Of a stretch of 64,000 nucleotides of DNA, positions 1 through 7,787 are shown piece by piece. The translations under genes and the position numbers were made by a program. The notes under the pieces were generated by a model. That model was not told the origin of the DNA and did not search any database. It saw only the letters and a list, made by a program, of their open reading frames with translations. This DNA is from Elusimicrobia bacterium GWB2_63_16 (lineage in GTDB: Bacteria > Elusimicrobiota > Elusimicrobia > Elusimicrobiales > UBA9959): NCBI GenBank assembly GCA_001799715.1, contig MGTZ01000030.1:1-64000 (forward strand), read 5' to 3'. How positions within the stretch are numbered: the first letter of the stretch is position 1; the number at the start of each line of letters is the position of its first letter.

Positions 1-691
1 TGTTCGTCAGGCGCTTGATCTTTTCCTGGTTGAGGTTCAGGTTGATGATGTTCTTGACGATGTCCTTGCGCTTCTTGTCGATTACGGACTCGACCTTCTT
101 GCGCATCTCGTTGGACAGGGAGGGCTTGGCGGCGCGCTCGGTGAGCTTGATGATCTCCCGCTCGGTGCGCGTGATCAGCTTGGCGATGTTCTTCATCTTG
201 CGCTTCATCGCCGAGAGCTCCTGGTTGGACTTGCGGCCGCGGGGCATCAGCTCCTTGGTCGTCATCTCGTCCTGCTCTATGAGCGTCTCCCAATTGCGGA
301 TCTCGCGCATGGTGATGGGGGATTCCAGCACCATCATGCGCAGTTCGCGCTCGCGTTCGCGGATGTTGCGGGCCAGCGTCACTTCCTCGTCGCGGGTGAG
401 CAGCGGCACCTTGCCCATCTCGGAGAGGTACATGCGGATGGAGTTGGAGACGTCCGGAGTGGCGCTCCATTCCTCGGTGTAGGCCTCGCGCTCCGAGCCC
501 ACCACCATCTTGAATTTCTTGCGGTCGACGACCTCGATGCCGAGGTCCTCCAGCGTGCCCATCAGGGTGTCTATTTCCTCGCTCGACATGGACGCGTTGG
601 TGAGCGAGCGGTTCATCTCCTCGAGGGTGATGTAGCCGTGCTCTTTGCCGAGTTCCACCAGGTCGCGTAAGGCTTTCTTGGGTTGTGCCAT
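1..691 (-). CDS. rpoD: RNA polymerase primary sigma factor RpoD (5' part; runs off window)
   Basis: Housekeeping sigma factor that directs RNA polymerase to -35/-10 promoters. The ORF track misses it because it has no stop inside the window; I translated it by hand from the ATG at 691. The product starts MAQPKKALRDLVELG, has a region 1.1-like N-terminus (YITLEEMNRSL) and a clear region 1.2 (DVSNSIRMYLSEMGKVPLL, TRDEEVTLARNIR). A charged non-conserved region follows, and the frame is still open at base 1. Regions 2-4 lie outside. It starts 20 bases after the dnaG stop, as the last gene of an rpsU-dnaG-rpoD operon. Identity is secure. Confidence 0.96.
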   Translation of the reverse strand, partial: MAQPKKALRDLVELGKEHGYITLEEMNRSLTNASMSSEEIDTLMGTLEDLGIEVVDRKKFKMVVGSEREAYTEEWSATPDVSNSIRMYLSEMGKVPLLTRDEEVTLARNIRERERELRMMVLESPITMREIRNWETLIEQDEMTTKELMPRGRKSNQELSAMKRKMKNIAKLITRTEREIIKLTERAAKPSLSNEMRKKVESVIDKKRKDIVKNIINLNLNQEKIKRLTN

Positions 692-711
692 CGTAGTCTC
701 CTGTCTAACGC

Positions 712-2454
712 TTAAAGGTCTTGGGCCGAGGATTTAAGCTCGGACATCAATCTGCTGTATTCCTGCAGCTGCTGGGGGGTCATCGTCGGGAGGCCCTTGA
801 GCTCCTTGGCCCGCCGCTGCAGCGATTTGCGGCGCAGCTTCCTGATCTCGCTGGCCGCGCCCTGGGCCGAGGATACCTCGGCGTTGAAATCCGCCACCGC
901 CAGGCCCAGTATCAGGGCCGAATCCTCCGGGTACTGCTCCGCCAGCACCGTGGAGGCCTTGGCGCGCAGTTCGGCCGGTACGGCCTTGAGCGCCAGGAAG
1001 AGCTTGCGGGCCAGCTGATCGGAGAAATCTTCCGGCTCGAGGGCGCCGGCCTGGTCCAGCAGCGCCGGGTAATGCAGCAGGGTCTGCAGGAAATCCCGCT
1101 CCAGCTGCGGTATGCCCTTGGCCGGATCAACCTGCACGCGGGCCTTCTCGCGGGGCAGGGCCAGCGCGGCCTTGCGCAGCTCCTTGAGCACCGAGGCCTG
1201 GTCCACGCGGAAATGGGCGGCCAGGTTCTTGATCCACTCGCTCTTGAGCACCTCGTCGGTCTGCTTGGCCACCGTGTCGAGCAGGTCGGAGATGGCCTTG
1301 GCCTTGTCCTGCGAAGTGGGAGGATTCGCGGGGTCCCGGAATAAAAGCTTCAGCTGGAAGTCCAGCGGGTCGGCCGCCTCGGCGAGCTTCTTCTCGAACT
1401 CCTCGCGGCCGTACTCGTTGAGGAATTCGTCGGGGTCCAGCCCGCCGGTCAGGCTGGCCAGGCGCACGTAGAGCCCGGTCTCCATGAAGACGTTGGCGGC
1501 CTTGACGGAGGCCTGGATGCCGGCGCGGTCGTCGTCGAACATGACCACCGTGTCCTTGGCGTAGCGGCTGACCACGGCGGAATGCTCCGCGGTGACGTTG
1601 GTGCCCAGCGGGGCCACGGCCCAGTCCACGCCGTGCTGGTGTGCGCCGATGACGTCCATGTAGCCTTCCAGCAGCAGCAGGCGGCCGGTGCGGCGGATCT
1701 GCGGCAGCGCCTCGTGCAGGCCGTAGAGCGTGCGGCGCTTGGAGAACAGCGGCGTCTCCGGGGAATTGAGGTACTTCGGGACGCCCTCGGGGTCCAGCAC
1801 GCGGCCGCCGAAAGCTATGGTGTCGCCGCTCTGGTTGCGGATGGGGAACATGATGCGGCCGCGGAAGGTGTCGCCCACGCGGCCGCCCTCGCGCTCGGTA
1901 ACCAGGCCGGCCTTCACGGCCAGGTCGCGGCTCCAGCCGCGGGCCTTCAGTTCTTCCATCAGCGCGGTGCCGTTGGCCGGGGCCCAGCCCAGCTCGAAGC
2001 GCTCCACCGTGGCCTTGCTGAGGCGGCGCTCGCCCAGGTACAGGCGGGCCTTCTCGCCGTCGGGGGAGAACAGCGCCTTGTGGTAAAAGGCGGCGGCGGC
2101 GGTGAGCATCTTCTTGAGCTCCAGCCGCTCGCGGTCCTCGGGGGTGATGGCGTGGGAACGCTCGTCGCCGTACTCCACGCCGGCCTTGGCGGCCAGCTTG
2201 CGCGCGGCCTCGGGGAAAGTGAGGCCCTCGATGTCCATCACGAACTTGAAAATGTCGCCGCCGGTGCTGCAGCCGAAGCAGAAAAAGATCTTCTTGTCGG
2301 GGTTGACGGTGAAGGAGGGGGTCTTCTCGTTGTGGAACGGGCAGTTGGCCTTGTAGTTGCGCCCCGCCCGCCTGAGAGCCGGGACATACTCGCGCACGAC
2401 CTCGACTATGTCGAGTTTCTCGCGGATCAGTTCTATGATGGGGGACGAACTCAT
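712..2454 (-). CDS. dnaG: DNA primase DnaG
   Basis: Synthesises RNA primers for replication. The 580 residues match the usual length of about 600. The N-terminal CHC2 zinc finger has C38, H41, C59 and C62 (NCPFHNEKTPSF, FFCFGCSTGGD). The Toprim core has the LLLEGYMDVIG acidic motif and VVMFDDDRAG near residues 260-310. The C-terminal third is helical and would bind the replicative helicase. The gene lies between rpsU and rpoD, the classical macromolecular-synthesis order. Upstream of the ATG is TCTTATATATAGCACA, an A/T-rich possible -10 about 7 bases from the start and no Shine-Dalgarno, so dnaG may have its own near-leaderless promoter just after the rpsU terminator. Confidence 0.97.
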   Translation of the reverse strand: MSSSPIIELIREKLDIVEVVREYVPALRRAGRNYKANCPFHNEKTPSFTVNPDKKIFFCFGCSTGGDIFKFVMDIEGLTFPEAARKLAAKAGVEYGDERSHAITPEDRERLELKKMLTAAAAFYHKALFSPDGEKARLYLGERRLSKATVERFELGWAPANGTALMEELKARGWSRDLAVKAGLVTEREGGRVGDTFRGRIMFPIRNQSGDTIAFGGRVLDPEGVPKYLNSPETPLFSKRRTLYGLHEALPQIRRTGRLLLLEGYMDVIGAHQHGVDWAVAPLGTNVTAEHSAVVSRYAKDTVVMFDDDRAGIQASVKAANVFMETGLYVRLASLTGGLDPDEFLNEYGREEFEKKLAEAADPLDFQLKLLFRDPANPPTSQDKAKAISDLLDTVAKQTDEVLKSEWIKNLAAHFRVDQASVLKELRKAALALPREKARVQVDPAKGIPQLERDFLQTLLHYPALLDQAGALEPEDFSDQLARKLFLALKAVPAELRAKASTVLAEQYPEDSALILGLAVADFNAEVSSAQGAASEIRKLRRKSLQRRAKELKGLPTMTPQQLQEYSRLMSELKSSAQDL

Positions 2455-2498
2455 TGTGCTATATATAAGACTTTACGCCGTGCCGGGGGAATACAGGC

Positions 2499-2529
2499 AA
2501 AAAGCCGCGCGGACCGGGATCCGCGCGGC
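2499..2529 (-). terminator. Intrinsic terminator between rpsU and dnaG
   Basis: On the minus strand a perfect 10-bp stem (GCCGCGCGGA / TCCGCGCGGC, 6-base loop) is followed by TTTTT. It lies 20 bases after the rpsU stop and before dnaG, the same place as the partial terminator in the E. coli rpsU-dnaG-rpoD operon. It would keep S21 expression above primase and sigma. Confidence 0.85.
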
Positions 2530-2548
2530 CGTATGCGTTCTGTCGCGC

Positions 2549-2740
2549 TTAGTAGGACCGCCTGCCCTTGCGGACTTTGCGGCGGGCTTCCTGGGACTTT
2601 ATCTTGCGCTTCATCGCGGGCGTTACGTAATGCTCGCGGCGCTTTATTTCCTTCAGGATGCCGTTGCGCTCACAGTCGTGCTTGAAGCGGCGCAGGGCCT
2701 CTTCTATGGATTCTTCGTCTCTTACTTTTATGAATACCAA
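2549..2740 (-). CDS. rpsU: 30S ribosomal protein bS21 (TTG start)
   Basis: Small basic protein of the 30S subunit, near the mRNA exit/anti-Shine-Dalgarno region. The sequence VFIKVRDEESIEEALRRFK and a basic C-terminus (RRKVRKGRRSY) are typical. The ORF track starts at a GTG (2752). I prefer the TTG at 2740, because it gives the family-standard start M-VFIKVRDEE and sits 4 bases after AAGGTGGTGAT, which matches the ideal Shine-Dalgarno AAGGAGGTGAT at 10 of 11 bases. The GTG would lie inside that Shine-Dalgarno. The product is 63 residues. First gene of the rpsU-dnaG-rpoD set. Confidence 0.93.
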   Translation of the reverse strand: MVFIKVRDEESIEEALRRFKHDCERNGILKEIKRREHYVTPAMKRKIKSQEARRKVRKGRRSY

Positions 2741-2780
2741 GCTAATCACCACCTTCTGGTATCGAACTTTAAATCTTGGT

Positions 2781-3122
2781 CTAGCCCGGGGGCCAGAGCA
2801 GCTTCCTGCCGCCGAGCAGGTGGTAGTGCAGATGGTCCACCGACTGGCCGGCGCCTTTGCCGTTGTTGGTCACGAGCCGGAAGGCGCCTTCTACTTTTAA
2901 AAGCTTGGCTATCTTCGCCGCCGCCAGCTGCACTTTACCCAGCAGCTCCGCGTCGCCGTCCGAGGCCGCGGTAAGGCGCTCTATGTGCCGGCGGGGCACT
3001 ATCAGCGCGTGGGCGGGGGCCTGCGGGTTCAGGTCCAGGAAGGCCACGATATCGGGATCTTCGTAAACGACCTTGGCGTTGATCTCGCCTGCCGCTATCT
3101 TGCAAAAAATACAGTCCGCCAT
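2781..3122 (-). CDS. hinT: HIT-family (HinT-like) purine nucleoside phosphoramidase
   Basis: Histidine-triad hydrolase of about the normal HinT length (113 residues). The signature HLHYHLLGG gives H97, H99 and H101, with an N-terminal CIFCKIAAGEI typical of Hint/PKCI proteins. Known members hydrolyse AMP-lysine and AMP-phosphoramidate. The gene precedes rpsU by about 40 bases and may be co-transcribed with it. The start ATG is 8 bases after a TATAAT and has no Shine-Dalgarno, so the mRNA is probably leaderless. The exact substrate is not shown by sequence. Confidence 0.93.
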   Translation of the reverse strand: MADCIFCKIAAGEINAKVVYEDPDIVAFLDLNPQAPAHALIVPRRHIERLTAASDGDAELLGKVQLAAAKIAKLLKVEGAFRLVTNNGKGAGQSVDHLHYHLLGGRKLLWPPG

Positions 3123-3130
3123 TGGCCTAT

Positions 3131-3159
3131 ATTATATATTTTAATAGGGCCCCCGGCAA
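3131..3159 (-). promoter_or_regulatory. Promoter of the HIT gene, leaderless type
   Basis: Minus strand: TTGCCG, 17-base spacer, perfect TATAAT, then 8 bases to the ATG. The predicted transcription start coincides with the start codon. Confidence 0.7.
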
Positions 3160-3165
3160 TGGGGG

Positions 3166-3753
3166 TCAGAAGCCGGAGAGGGGGAGGGCGCGCTCGCCGA
3201 ACTTGCCGGGGTTGCTCTCCAGCGGGTTCACGGAGCCGGGGCTTTTTTTGATGCGCAGCGGCGTCACGCCCGCTTTGCGGGCCTGGATAACCCCGGAATC
3301 GGAGGGGGCGGCGTACAGGATGAAACGGCGCTTCTCCAGCACCTTGTATTTCTCGTCCTCGCCGCGCGTGAAATAGAAACTGTCGGCCAGCCGCCGCCAC
3401 GAGGCCTCCAGGCTGTCGGCGCCCTCGGGGCCGCGGTCCAGCACGAAGGCTATCCTGACGCCGAGTATGCGCAGCGCCCAGGCCGCGGCCCAGGGCACGG
3501 GCTTGAGCCGCTCGTAAGCGTAGGAGCGGTTGACCGAGTTCCAGTAATCGGGGCTGCCGGGCTCGGCCTTGTCCTTTTCCGCGGCCTGGAAGGCGGGGGT
3601 AGAGTAGACGATGCCGTCGTCGTATTCGAAGCCGGCCTGGAAGCCTATCAGCGAGTTGACGCTGAACAGGAAGCCCCAGGCCCCGGCCAGCATCGCGAAG
3701 GCCCTGAACCTGGCGAACCACGTGGAGAAGAAAAGGGAGATGGCCTGCAGCAT
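3166..3753 (-). CDS. Class-B acid-phosphatase-like HAD protein, catalytic motifs degenerate
   Basis: 195 residues: an N-terminal membrane segment or signal anchor (residues ~12-40) and then a domain that aligns along its length with the E. coli AphA class-B acid phosphatase. AphA GFDIDDTVLFSSPGF corresponds to GFEYDDGIVYSTPAF here, and the C-terminal AGAFGEEVIVNSEY to PGKFGERALPLSGF. The family nucleophile Asp is Glu, the following Thr is Gly, TGR is LDR, and GDSDND is APSDSG. I infer a fold-retaining protein without normal phosphatase activity. The ATG overlaps the stop of the upstream UshA-like gene (TAATG), so translation is coupled. It is the last gene of this cassette. The alignment is from memory, not a search. 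Confidence 0.7.
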   Translation of the reverse strand: MLQAISLFFSTWFARFRAFAMLAGAWGFLFSVNSLIGFQAGFEYDDGIVYSTPAFQAAEKDKAEPGSPDYWNSVNRSYAYERLKPVPWAAAWALRILGVRIAFVLDRGPEGADSLEASWRRLADSFYFTRGEDEKYKVLEKRRFILYAAPSDSGVIQARKAGVTPLRIKKSPGSVNPLESNPGKFGERALPLSGF

Positions 3754-5078
3754 TATTTTTCAGCCTTTATCACGCGGCCGCCGGCCGGCCTGGCGAAGGA
3801 GGATTGGCGCGAGAAGCACCAGCTGATGACTTCGCGCAGCGGGCGGCGGGAATTGGCGAATTCCATGGCGCTGGAGAGCACCGGGTTGTCGCGGCCGCTC
3901 ACGAGGGAATCGGGCACGGCCAGGTGGTAGACGCGGCCCGGGACCAGCGGCCCGGCCTCGCCCTCGGCGCGCTCCAGGACCGAGTCGCGCAGGAAAAGTT
4001 TGAGCCCGGAGACGCTTATCTCCGTCGGGTTCAGCCCGGCCAGGGCGCGCTCCAGGTCGTCGCCGCGGATCTTGACGAAGACCACGCTGGAGTCCAGCGG
4101 GAAAGCCTTGTGCAGGTCGCCCACGGTCACGGCGCCCGCCGCGAAACCGGCCGCCGGTTCGGAGAGCCCGATTATGGCTGCGTTGCTCCTGGCCCAGCGC
4201 CGCATGCAGTCCGCGGCGAAATCGGCCGCCGGGTACGCGCCGGCTTCCGCCAGCGGCAGCGCCTCCTTGAGGGTCCCGATCTTCCGCCCGAAGTGGGCGG
4301 CGGCCGCGGCCTTGTGGACGGCGATCAGTTTGCGCAGGGCAGGGTCCTCGCCGTATTTCCCGGCGTCGAGGGAAAGGCGCCGCCAGTTCAGCCCGGTGAT
4401 CCGGCCGGCGGCGTCGAGCGCCAGGCCCAGCCTGGCCGCATGCGTCATGCCCTGCCCCGCCGGGGCCACCCAGGCGCGCTTGGCGCGGAACGGCTTCTTC
4501 AGCGACGGCTCGTCGGTGATGAGCAGGTCTATGCGCGGCAGCCGCTCCAGGAAGTCCTTGTAAAATTCATGCGGGGCTTCTTTCCCGGCGTCAACGGCGA
4601 TCAGCCCCACCACCAGCTGCGCCCCGGCCGCGCGGAGCGCGCGTACGGCGCGTTCGGCCTCGTAGCTCTCCTTCTCGAGCCTGTAGTTGGGCAGGTGTTT
4701 GGGCGTGTTGGGCTTGGCGGGGTCGTGGATAACCAGCGAGAAAAAACCGATCTTGCGGCCGCCGGCTTCGGCCAGGCGCGTCGAGGCCAGGAAGTCCGGC
4801 TTCTTGTTGCTCTTGAGGTAAAGGTTGGAAGCCAGCAGCGGCAGGGCGGAGCCCTCGGCGAGCTTCTGCAGTTCCTTCGGCGCTATGGCCAGGTCCGCGG
4901 CAGAGGCCGCCGCGGCCGAGTAAGGGACGGCGTTCAGGCACTCCAGCGCGGCGCGGCCGCGGTCCTGGCGGCCTTCAGGAGAGGGGGGCACCCAGCCGCC
5001 CAGGTCTACCGCCAGCCTGGGGCCCTTCTCCGCCGCGTAGAGCGCTTTGAGGACGGCGTAGCCGCCCCGGCCCTCCAC
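3753..5078 (-). CDS. UshA-like 5'-nucleotidase-family protein with lost metal motifs; probable lipoprotein whose true start is unclear
   Basis: The ORF starts at a GTG (5078), but the same frame stays open upstream and encodes RLARQLPALLAALLLGAAGC-AKKE, a convincing lipoprotein signal with lipobox. No ATG, GTG or TTG precedes it. A GGGAGG lies just upstream of in-frame GAT-AAT-ACG, inside the end of ushA. The real start may be non-canonical, or there may be a frameshift or sequence error. The metallophosphoesterase half lacks the DxHG, GNHD and GGHxH motifs (VDLGGW and LLITDEP stand near those places). The C-terminal nucleotidase domain is recognisable (AADFAADCMRRW, VGDLHKAFPLDSSVVFVKI). It follows ushA and couples to the AphA-like gene. 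Likely a non-catalytic surface protein. Confidence 0.7.
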   Translation of the reverse strand: MEGRGGYAVLKALYAAEKGPRLAVDLGGWVPPSPEGRQDRGRAALECLNAVPYSAAAASAADLAIAPKELQKLAEGSALPLLASNLYLKSNKKPDFLASTRLAEAGGRKIGFFSLVIHDPAKPNTPKHLPNYRLEKESYEAERAVRALRAAGAQLVVGLIAVDAGKEAPHEFYKDFLERLPRIDLLITDEPSLKKPFRAKRAWVAPAGQGMTHAARLGLALDAAGRITGLNWRRLSLDAGKYGEDPALRKLIAVHKAAAAAHFGRKIGTLKEALPLAEAGAYPAADFAADCMRRWARSNAAIIGLSEPAAGFAAGAVTVGDLHKAFPLDSSVVFVKIRGDDLERALAGLNPTEISVSGLKLFLRDSVLERAEGEAGPLVPGRVYHLAVPDSLVSGRDNPVLSSAMEFANSRRPLREVISWCFSRQSSFARPAGGRVIKAEK

Positions 5079-5191
5079 GGCGGCTACCGCGCCCTCCGCG
5101 CGCGCGGTGGCGAAAATAACGAGGCTTTCCTTCTTGGCGCAGCCGGCGGCGCCCAGCAGCAGGGCCGCCAGCAGCGCCGGGAGTTGGCGGG

Positions 5192-6742
5192 CTAGTCGGC
5201 GCGTATTATCCTCCCGCCCTCCGGGAGCACTTTCACAGGGTTGGCGGCGATGTCCTTCATCAGCAGGTCGCGGATCGGGAGCATGGTGTCCTCGGCGGCC
5301 GTATCTTCGTTGAAGACGCGGCCGCCCGTGCCGCCGGTGGTAAGATAGTTGTTGGTAGCGACGGAGAACTTGTCGGTGTCGGCGACGGGCTTGCCGTCCC
5401 GCTCCAGCGTGACGCCGGCCGGGTCGTCGTAAGGCTTTTTAAAAGTGACCTTGAGGCCGGAGAACTGCAGTTTGGAGAAACCCTTCTCTCCCTGTATGTT
5501 GTCCGCCGCCAGGCGGCGGAGCTGCCCGCCGGTCAGCGTGAGCTTCACCAGCGTGTTCTCGAAAGGCATCACCTGGAAAACGTCGCGCACCGTGATCTTG
5601 CCGGCTTTCATGTCCGAGCGGATGCCGGAAGTGTTCTGTATGGCCACGTCGGCGCCGGACTGGCGGCGCATCGCGTCGGTGAACCAGTTGCCGATGTCGG
5701 AATCCAGCCCGGCCTTGGACGGGCCCAGGTCCGCCGCGCTTTCGCTGATCTGCCTGCCCATCTCCTTCTGCACCTGCTCGCTGAATTTCTTTATCGTGGC
5801 GGCCACGGCCGGGTCCTCGCCGGTCACGTCGGTCCAGAGCGGCACCAGTTCCGCCGAGGTGGCCCTGAGCTTGCCGCTTTTGTCGTCGAAATCCAGGGTA
5901 ATGCGGCTCACGCTGGTAAGCGTGGAGCCGCTCTCGGCCAGCAGCGCGCCGCTGACGGGGTCGCGCCAGCCGCGGGGCAGCGCGGCGTGGATGTGGCCGC
6001 CTATGACCACGTCCGCGCGCGAGGCGCGGGCCACGGCCAGCGTGCCGGAAGAGGCCTGGGCCTCCGTCGGCACCCAGGCGGTCATGTCGGTAATGCCGAA
6101 GGGCTGGCCGAGGCCGTCGTGGACCAGCACTATCACCGCGTCGGCCTTGCCGGCGTCGCGCAGTTCCTTCGTCACGCGCGCGGCTTCCGCCGGGGCGTCC
6201 CTGAACTCCAGGTGCTTGACGTTGAGCGGCAGCGTGGAGGTGACAGTATGCTCCCCGGCCACGCCGACCACGGCGATGCGCTTGCCGCCGGCTTTGACTA
6301 TCGTATAGGGCTGGAGGTAATCGGCGGGAGCGCCGGTTTCCTTAACGTACACGTTGGCGCCCAGCCAGGGGAAGGCTGATTCTTTTATCATCGCGCGCAG
6401 GCTGGCCTCGGTGTAATCGTAGTCGTGGTTGCCGACGACGCAGGCTGAGTAGCCCAGCTGGTTCATAAGCTCCGCCGTGGCCAGGCCCTTGGTCAGCGTG
6501 CCTTCGGGCGTGCCCTGGAAGGTGTCGCCGGAGTCCAGCAGAATGTAAGGGTTCTTTTCGGCCTTCACCAGCGCGGAGAGGGAGGGGAAGCCGCCTATAG
6601 TCCGGGTGGAGTTTTCCTTGTCCCATTTGGCGGGCCGGGCGGAATACCAGCCGTGCACGTCGCTGGTGTGGTAGACCGAGACGGTAAGCGACCAGGCGGA
6701 GAGGGGGAGGCAGAGCAGGAGGGCGGTTATCAGCTTTTTCAT
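5192..6742 (-). CDS. ushA: Secreted 5'-nucleotidase / UDP-sugar hydrolase family protein
   Basis: 516 residues with a Sec signal peptide (MKKLITALLLCLPLSAWS). The metallophosphoesterase motifs are intact: TSDVHG (D28, H30), LLDSGDTFQG, VVGNHDYDY, VLVHDG and VIGGHIHA. The C-terminal nucleotide-binding domain has DIGNWFTDAMRRQSGADVAIQN and RDVFQVMPFENTLVKL. Family members remove phosphate from extracellular nucleotides and sugar nucleotides so that the nucleoside and phosphate can be taken up. It has a GGAG Shine-Dalgarno and follows the 6759-7292 gene by 16 bases. Its last codons overlap the signal-peptide region of the degenerate paralogue downstream. The symbol is by family; the substrate is not proven. 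Confidence 0.9.
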   Translation of the reverse strand: MKKLITALLLCLPLSAWSLTVSVYHTSDVHGWYSARPAKWDKENSTRTIGGFPSLSALVKAEKNPYILLDSGDTFQGTPEGTLTKGLATAELMNQLGYSACVVGNHDYDYTEASLRAMIKESAFPWLGANVYVKETGAPADYLQPYTIVKAGGKRIAVVGVAGEHTVTSTLPLNVKHLEFRDAPAEAARVTKELRDAGKADAVIVLVHDGLGQPFGITDMTAWVPTEAQASSGTLAVARASRADVVIGGHIHAALPRGWRDPVSGALLAESGSTLTSVSRITLDFDDKSGKLRATSAELVPLWTDVTGEDPAVAATIKKFSEQVQKEMGRQISESAADLGPSKAGLDSDIGNWFTDAMRRQSGADVAIQNTSGIRSDMKAGKITVRDVFQVMPFENTLVKLTLTGGQLRRLAADNIQGEKGFSKLQFSGLKVTFKKPYDDPAGVTLERDGKPVADTDKFSVATNNYLTTGGTGGRVFNEDTAAEDTMLPIRDLLMKDIAANPVKVLPEGGRIIRAD

Positions 6743-6758
6743 ATGGCTCCAATGCGGA

Positions 6759-7292
6759 CTAGACGCGGAAAAGGGCTTCGGCGCAGCGCTCCAGCGAGTC
6801 GAAGGCGCCGTCGAGCCCGGAGTATATGGTACTAAATTTGAGATTTTGCGTGAAACCGTCGGGGGACCGGTCGGCGGCGGCCTTGGCCGACGAGAGGCTG
6901 CGCCTGCCGGCGGCGGTTGAGGCCCGCAGATCCGCGTCGGCGCGGGCCCGGCGGGAGGGGGAGAGCAGCCCCTCCGCGGCTCCGCAGGCCCGCTGCAGGC
7001 AGGCCAGCGCCTCCAGCGCCGCGCGGTCGGGCGGCGCCTGCAGCAGCGACATGTCCGAGAAGGTCTTTTCCAGCCTGGCCGCGAAGTCCGCGGCCGCGCC
7101 CAGGGCCGGCAGGGAGCGCGGCGGGCCGTCCTGCGCCGCCCGGTCCAGTTCGGTCTTTAGCGGGCGGAAGAAGTCCGCGGCCCGCCCGGGCGCGGCGGCC
7201 AGGTCGCCCAGGCCCCGGCCGGAGACCCGCAGCGCGGTCATGGCCGCCCGGAGGCGCCGGTCCGTCAGCAGCAGGTAGAAGCGTCGCAGCAT
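6759..7292 (-). CDS. Hypothetical helical protein
   Basis: 177 residues, rich in Ala, Arg and Leu and predicted mostly helical, without signal peptide or membrane segment. I recognise no family. The end FDSLERCAEALFRV faintly recalls PhoU-type helical bundles, but this is too weak to use. It is the first gene of the phosphatase-like cassette (16 bases before ushA). The ATG lies 7 bases after TAAAAT with no Shine-Dalgarno, fitting a leaderless start. The frame is open throughout and shows normal high-GC codon use, so I accept it as a gene. Confidence 0.65.
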   Translation of the reverse strand: MLRRFYLLLTDRRLRAAMTALRVSGRGLGDLAAAPGRAADFFRPLKTELDRAAQDGPPRSLPALGAAADFAARLEKTFSDMSLLQAPPDRAALEALACLQRACGAAEGLLSPSRRARADADLRASTAAGRRSLSSAKAAADRSPDGFTQNLKFSTIYSGLDGAFDSLERCAEALFRV

Positions 7293-7299
7293 AGGGGTA

Positions 7300-7305
7300 A
7301 TTTTA
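7300..7305 (-). promoter_or_regulatory. -10 box, leaderless gene 6759-7292
   Basis: Minus strand TAAAAT ends 7 bases before the ATG. No good -35 is seen, and the upstream side is the rpsI terminator stem. Confidence 0.5.
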
Positions 7306-7345
7306 CTATATAAATAAACCGGGGGAGGCTTTGGGCCTCCCCCGG
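7306..7345 (-). terminator. Terminator of rplM-rpsI
   Basis: Perfect 11-bp stem CCGGGGGAGGC / GCCTCCCCCGG with a 5-base loop, followed on the minus strand by TTTATTTATA, 22 bases after the rpsI stop. Confidence 0.88.
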
Positions 7346-7367
7346 TGGGCAGTAAGCCAGGCGCGGT

Positions 7368-7766
7368 TTAGCGCTTGGAGAACTGGAAGCGTTTGCGGGC
7401 TTTCGGCATGCCGGGCTTCTTGCGCTCGACCATGCGGGAGTCGCGGGTCAGGAACCCGGCCTTCTTCATGGAAGCGCGGAAGCTGTCGCCCAGGCTGGCG
7501 ATAGCGCGGGAGATGCCGTGGCGTATCGCGCCGGCCTGGCTGCTCACGCCGCCGCCGTTCACCTTGATCACGCAGTCGAACTTCTGGTCCTTCGTAAGTT
7601 CGAAGGGCCTGCAGATCTCGTTGCGGAGGCGCGGGTTGTTGCCGAAGTAGTCCTCGGGGGTCTTGGCGTTGATGGTGATCTTGCCTTCGCCGCCCTGGGA
7701 CATGCGTATCTGCGCCACGGAGGTCTTGCGGCGGCCGGTGGCCAGTATGAGATTCTTGTTTTCCAT
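7368..7766 (-). CDS. rpsI: 30S ribosomal protein uS9
   Basis: 132 residues, normal length. Typical features are ATGRRKTSVAQIRM at the N-terminus, YFGNNPRLRNEICRPF, VNGGGVSSQAGAIRHGISRA and the basic tail ARKRFQFSKR that contacts P-site tRNA. It follows rplM by about 20 bases in the conserved rplM-rpsI pair and is followed by a strong terminator. Confidence 0.98.
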   Translation of the reverse strand: MENKNLILATGRRKTSVAQIRMSQGGEGKITINAKTPEDYFGNNPRLRNEICRPFELTKDQKFDCVIKVNGGGVSSQAGAIRHGISRAIASLGDSFRASMKKAGFLTRDSRMVERKKPGMPKARKRFQFSKR

Positions 7767-7787
7767 GTTTTCTATTTCCTCTTGATA

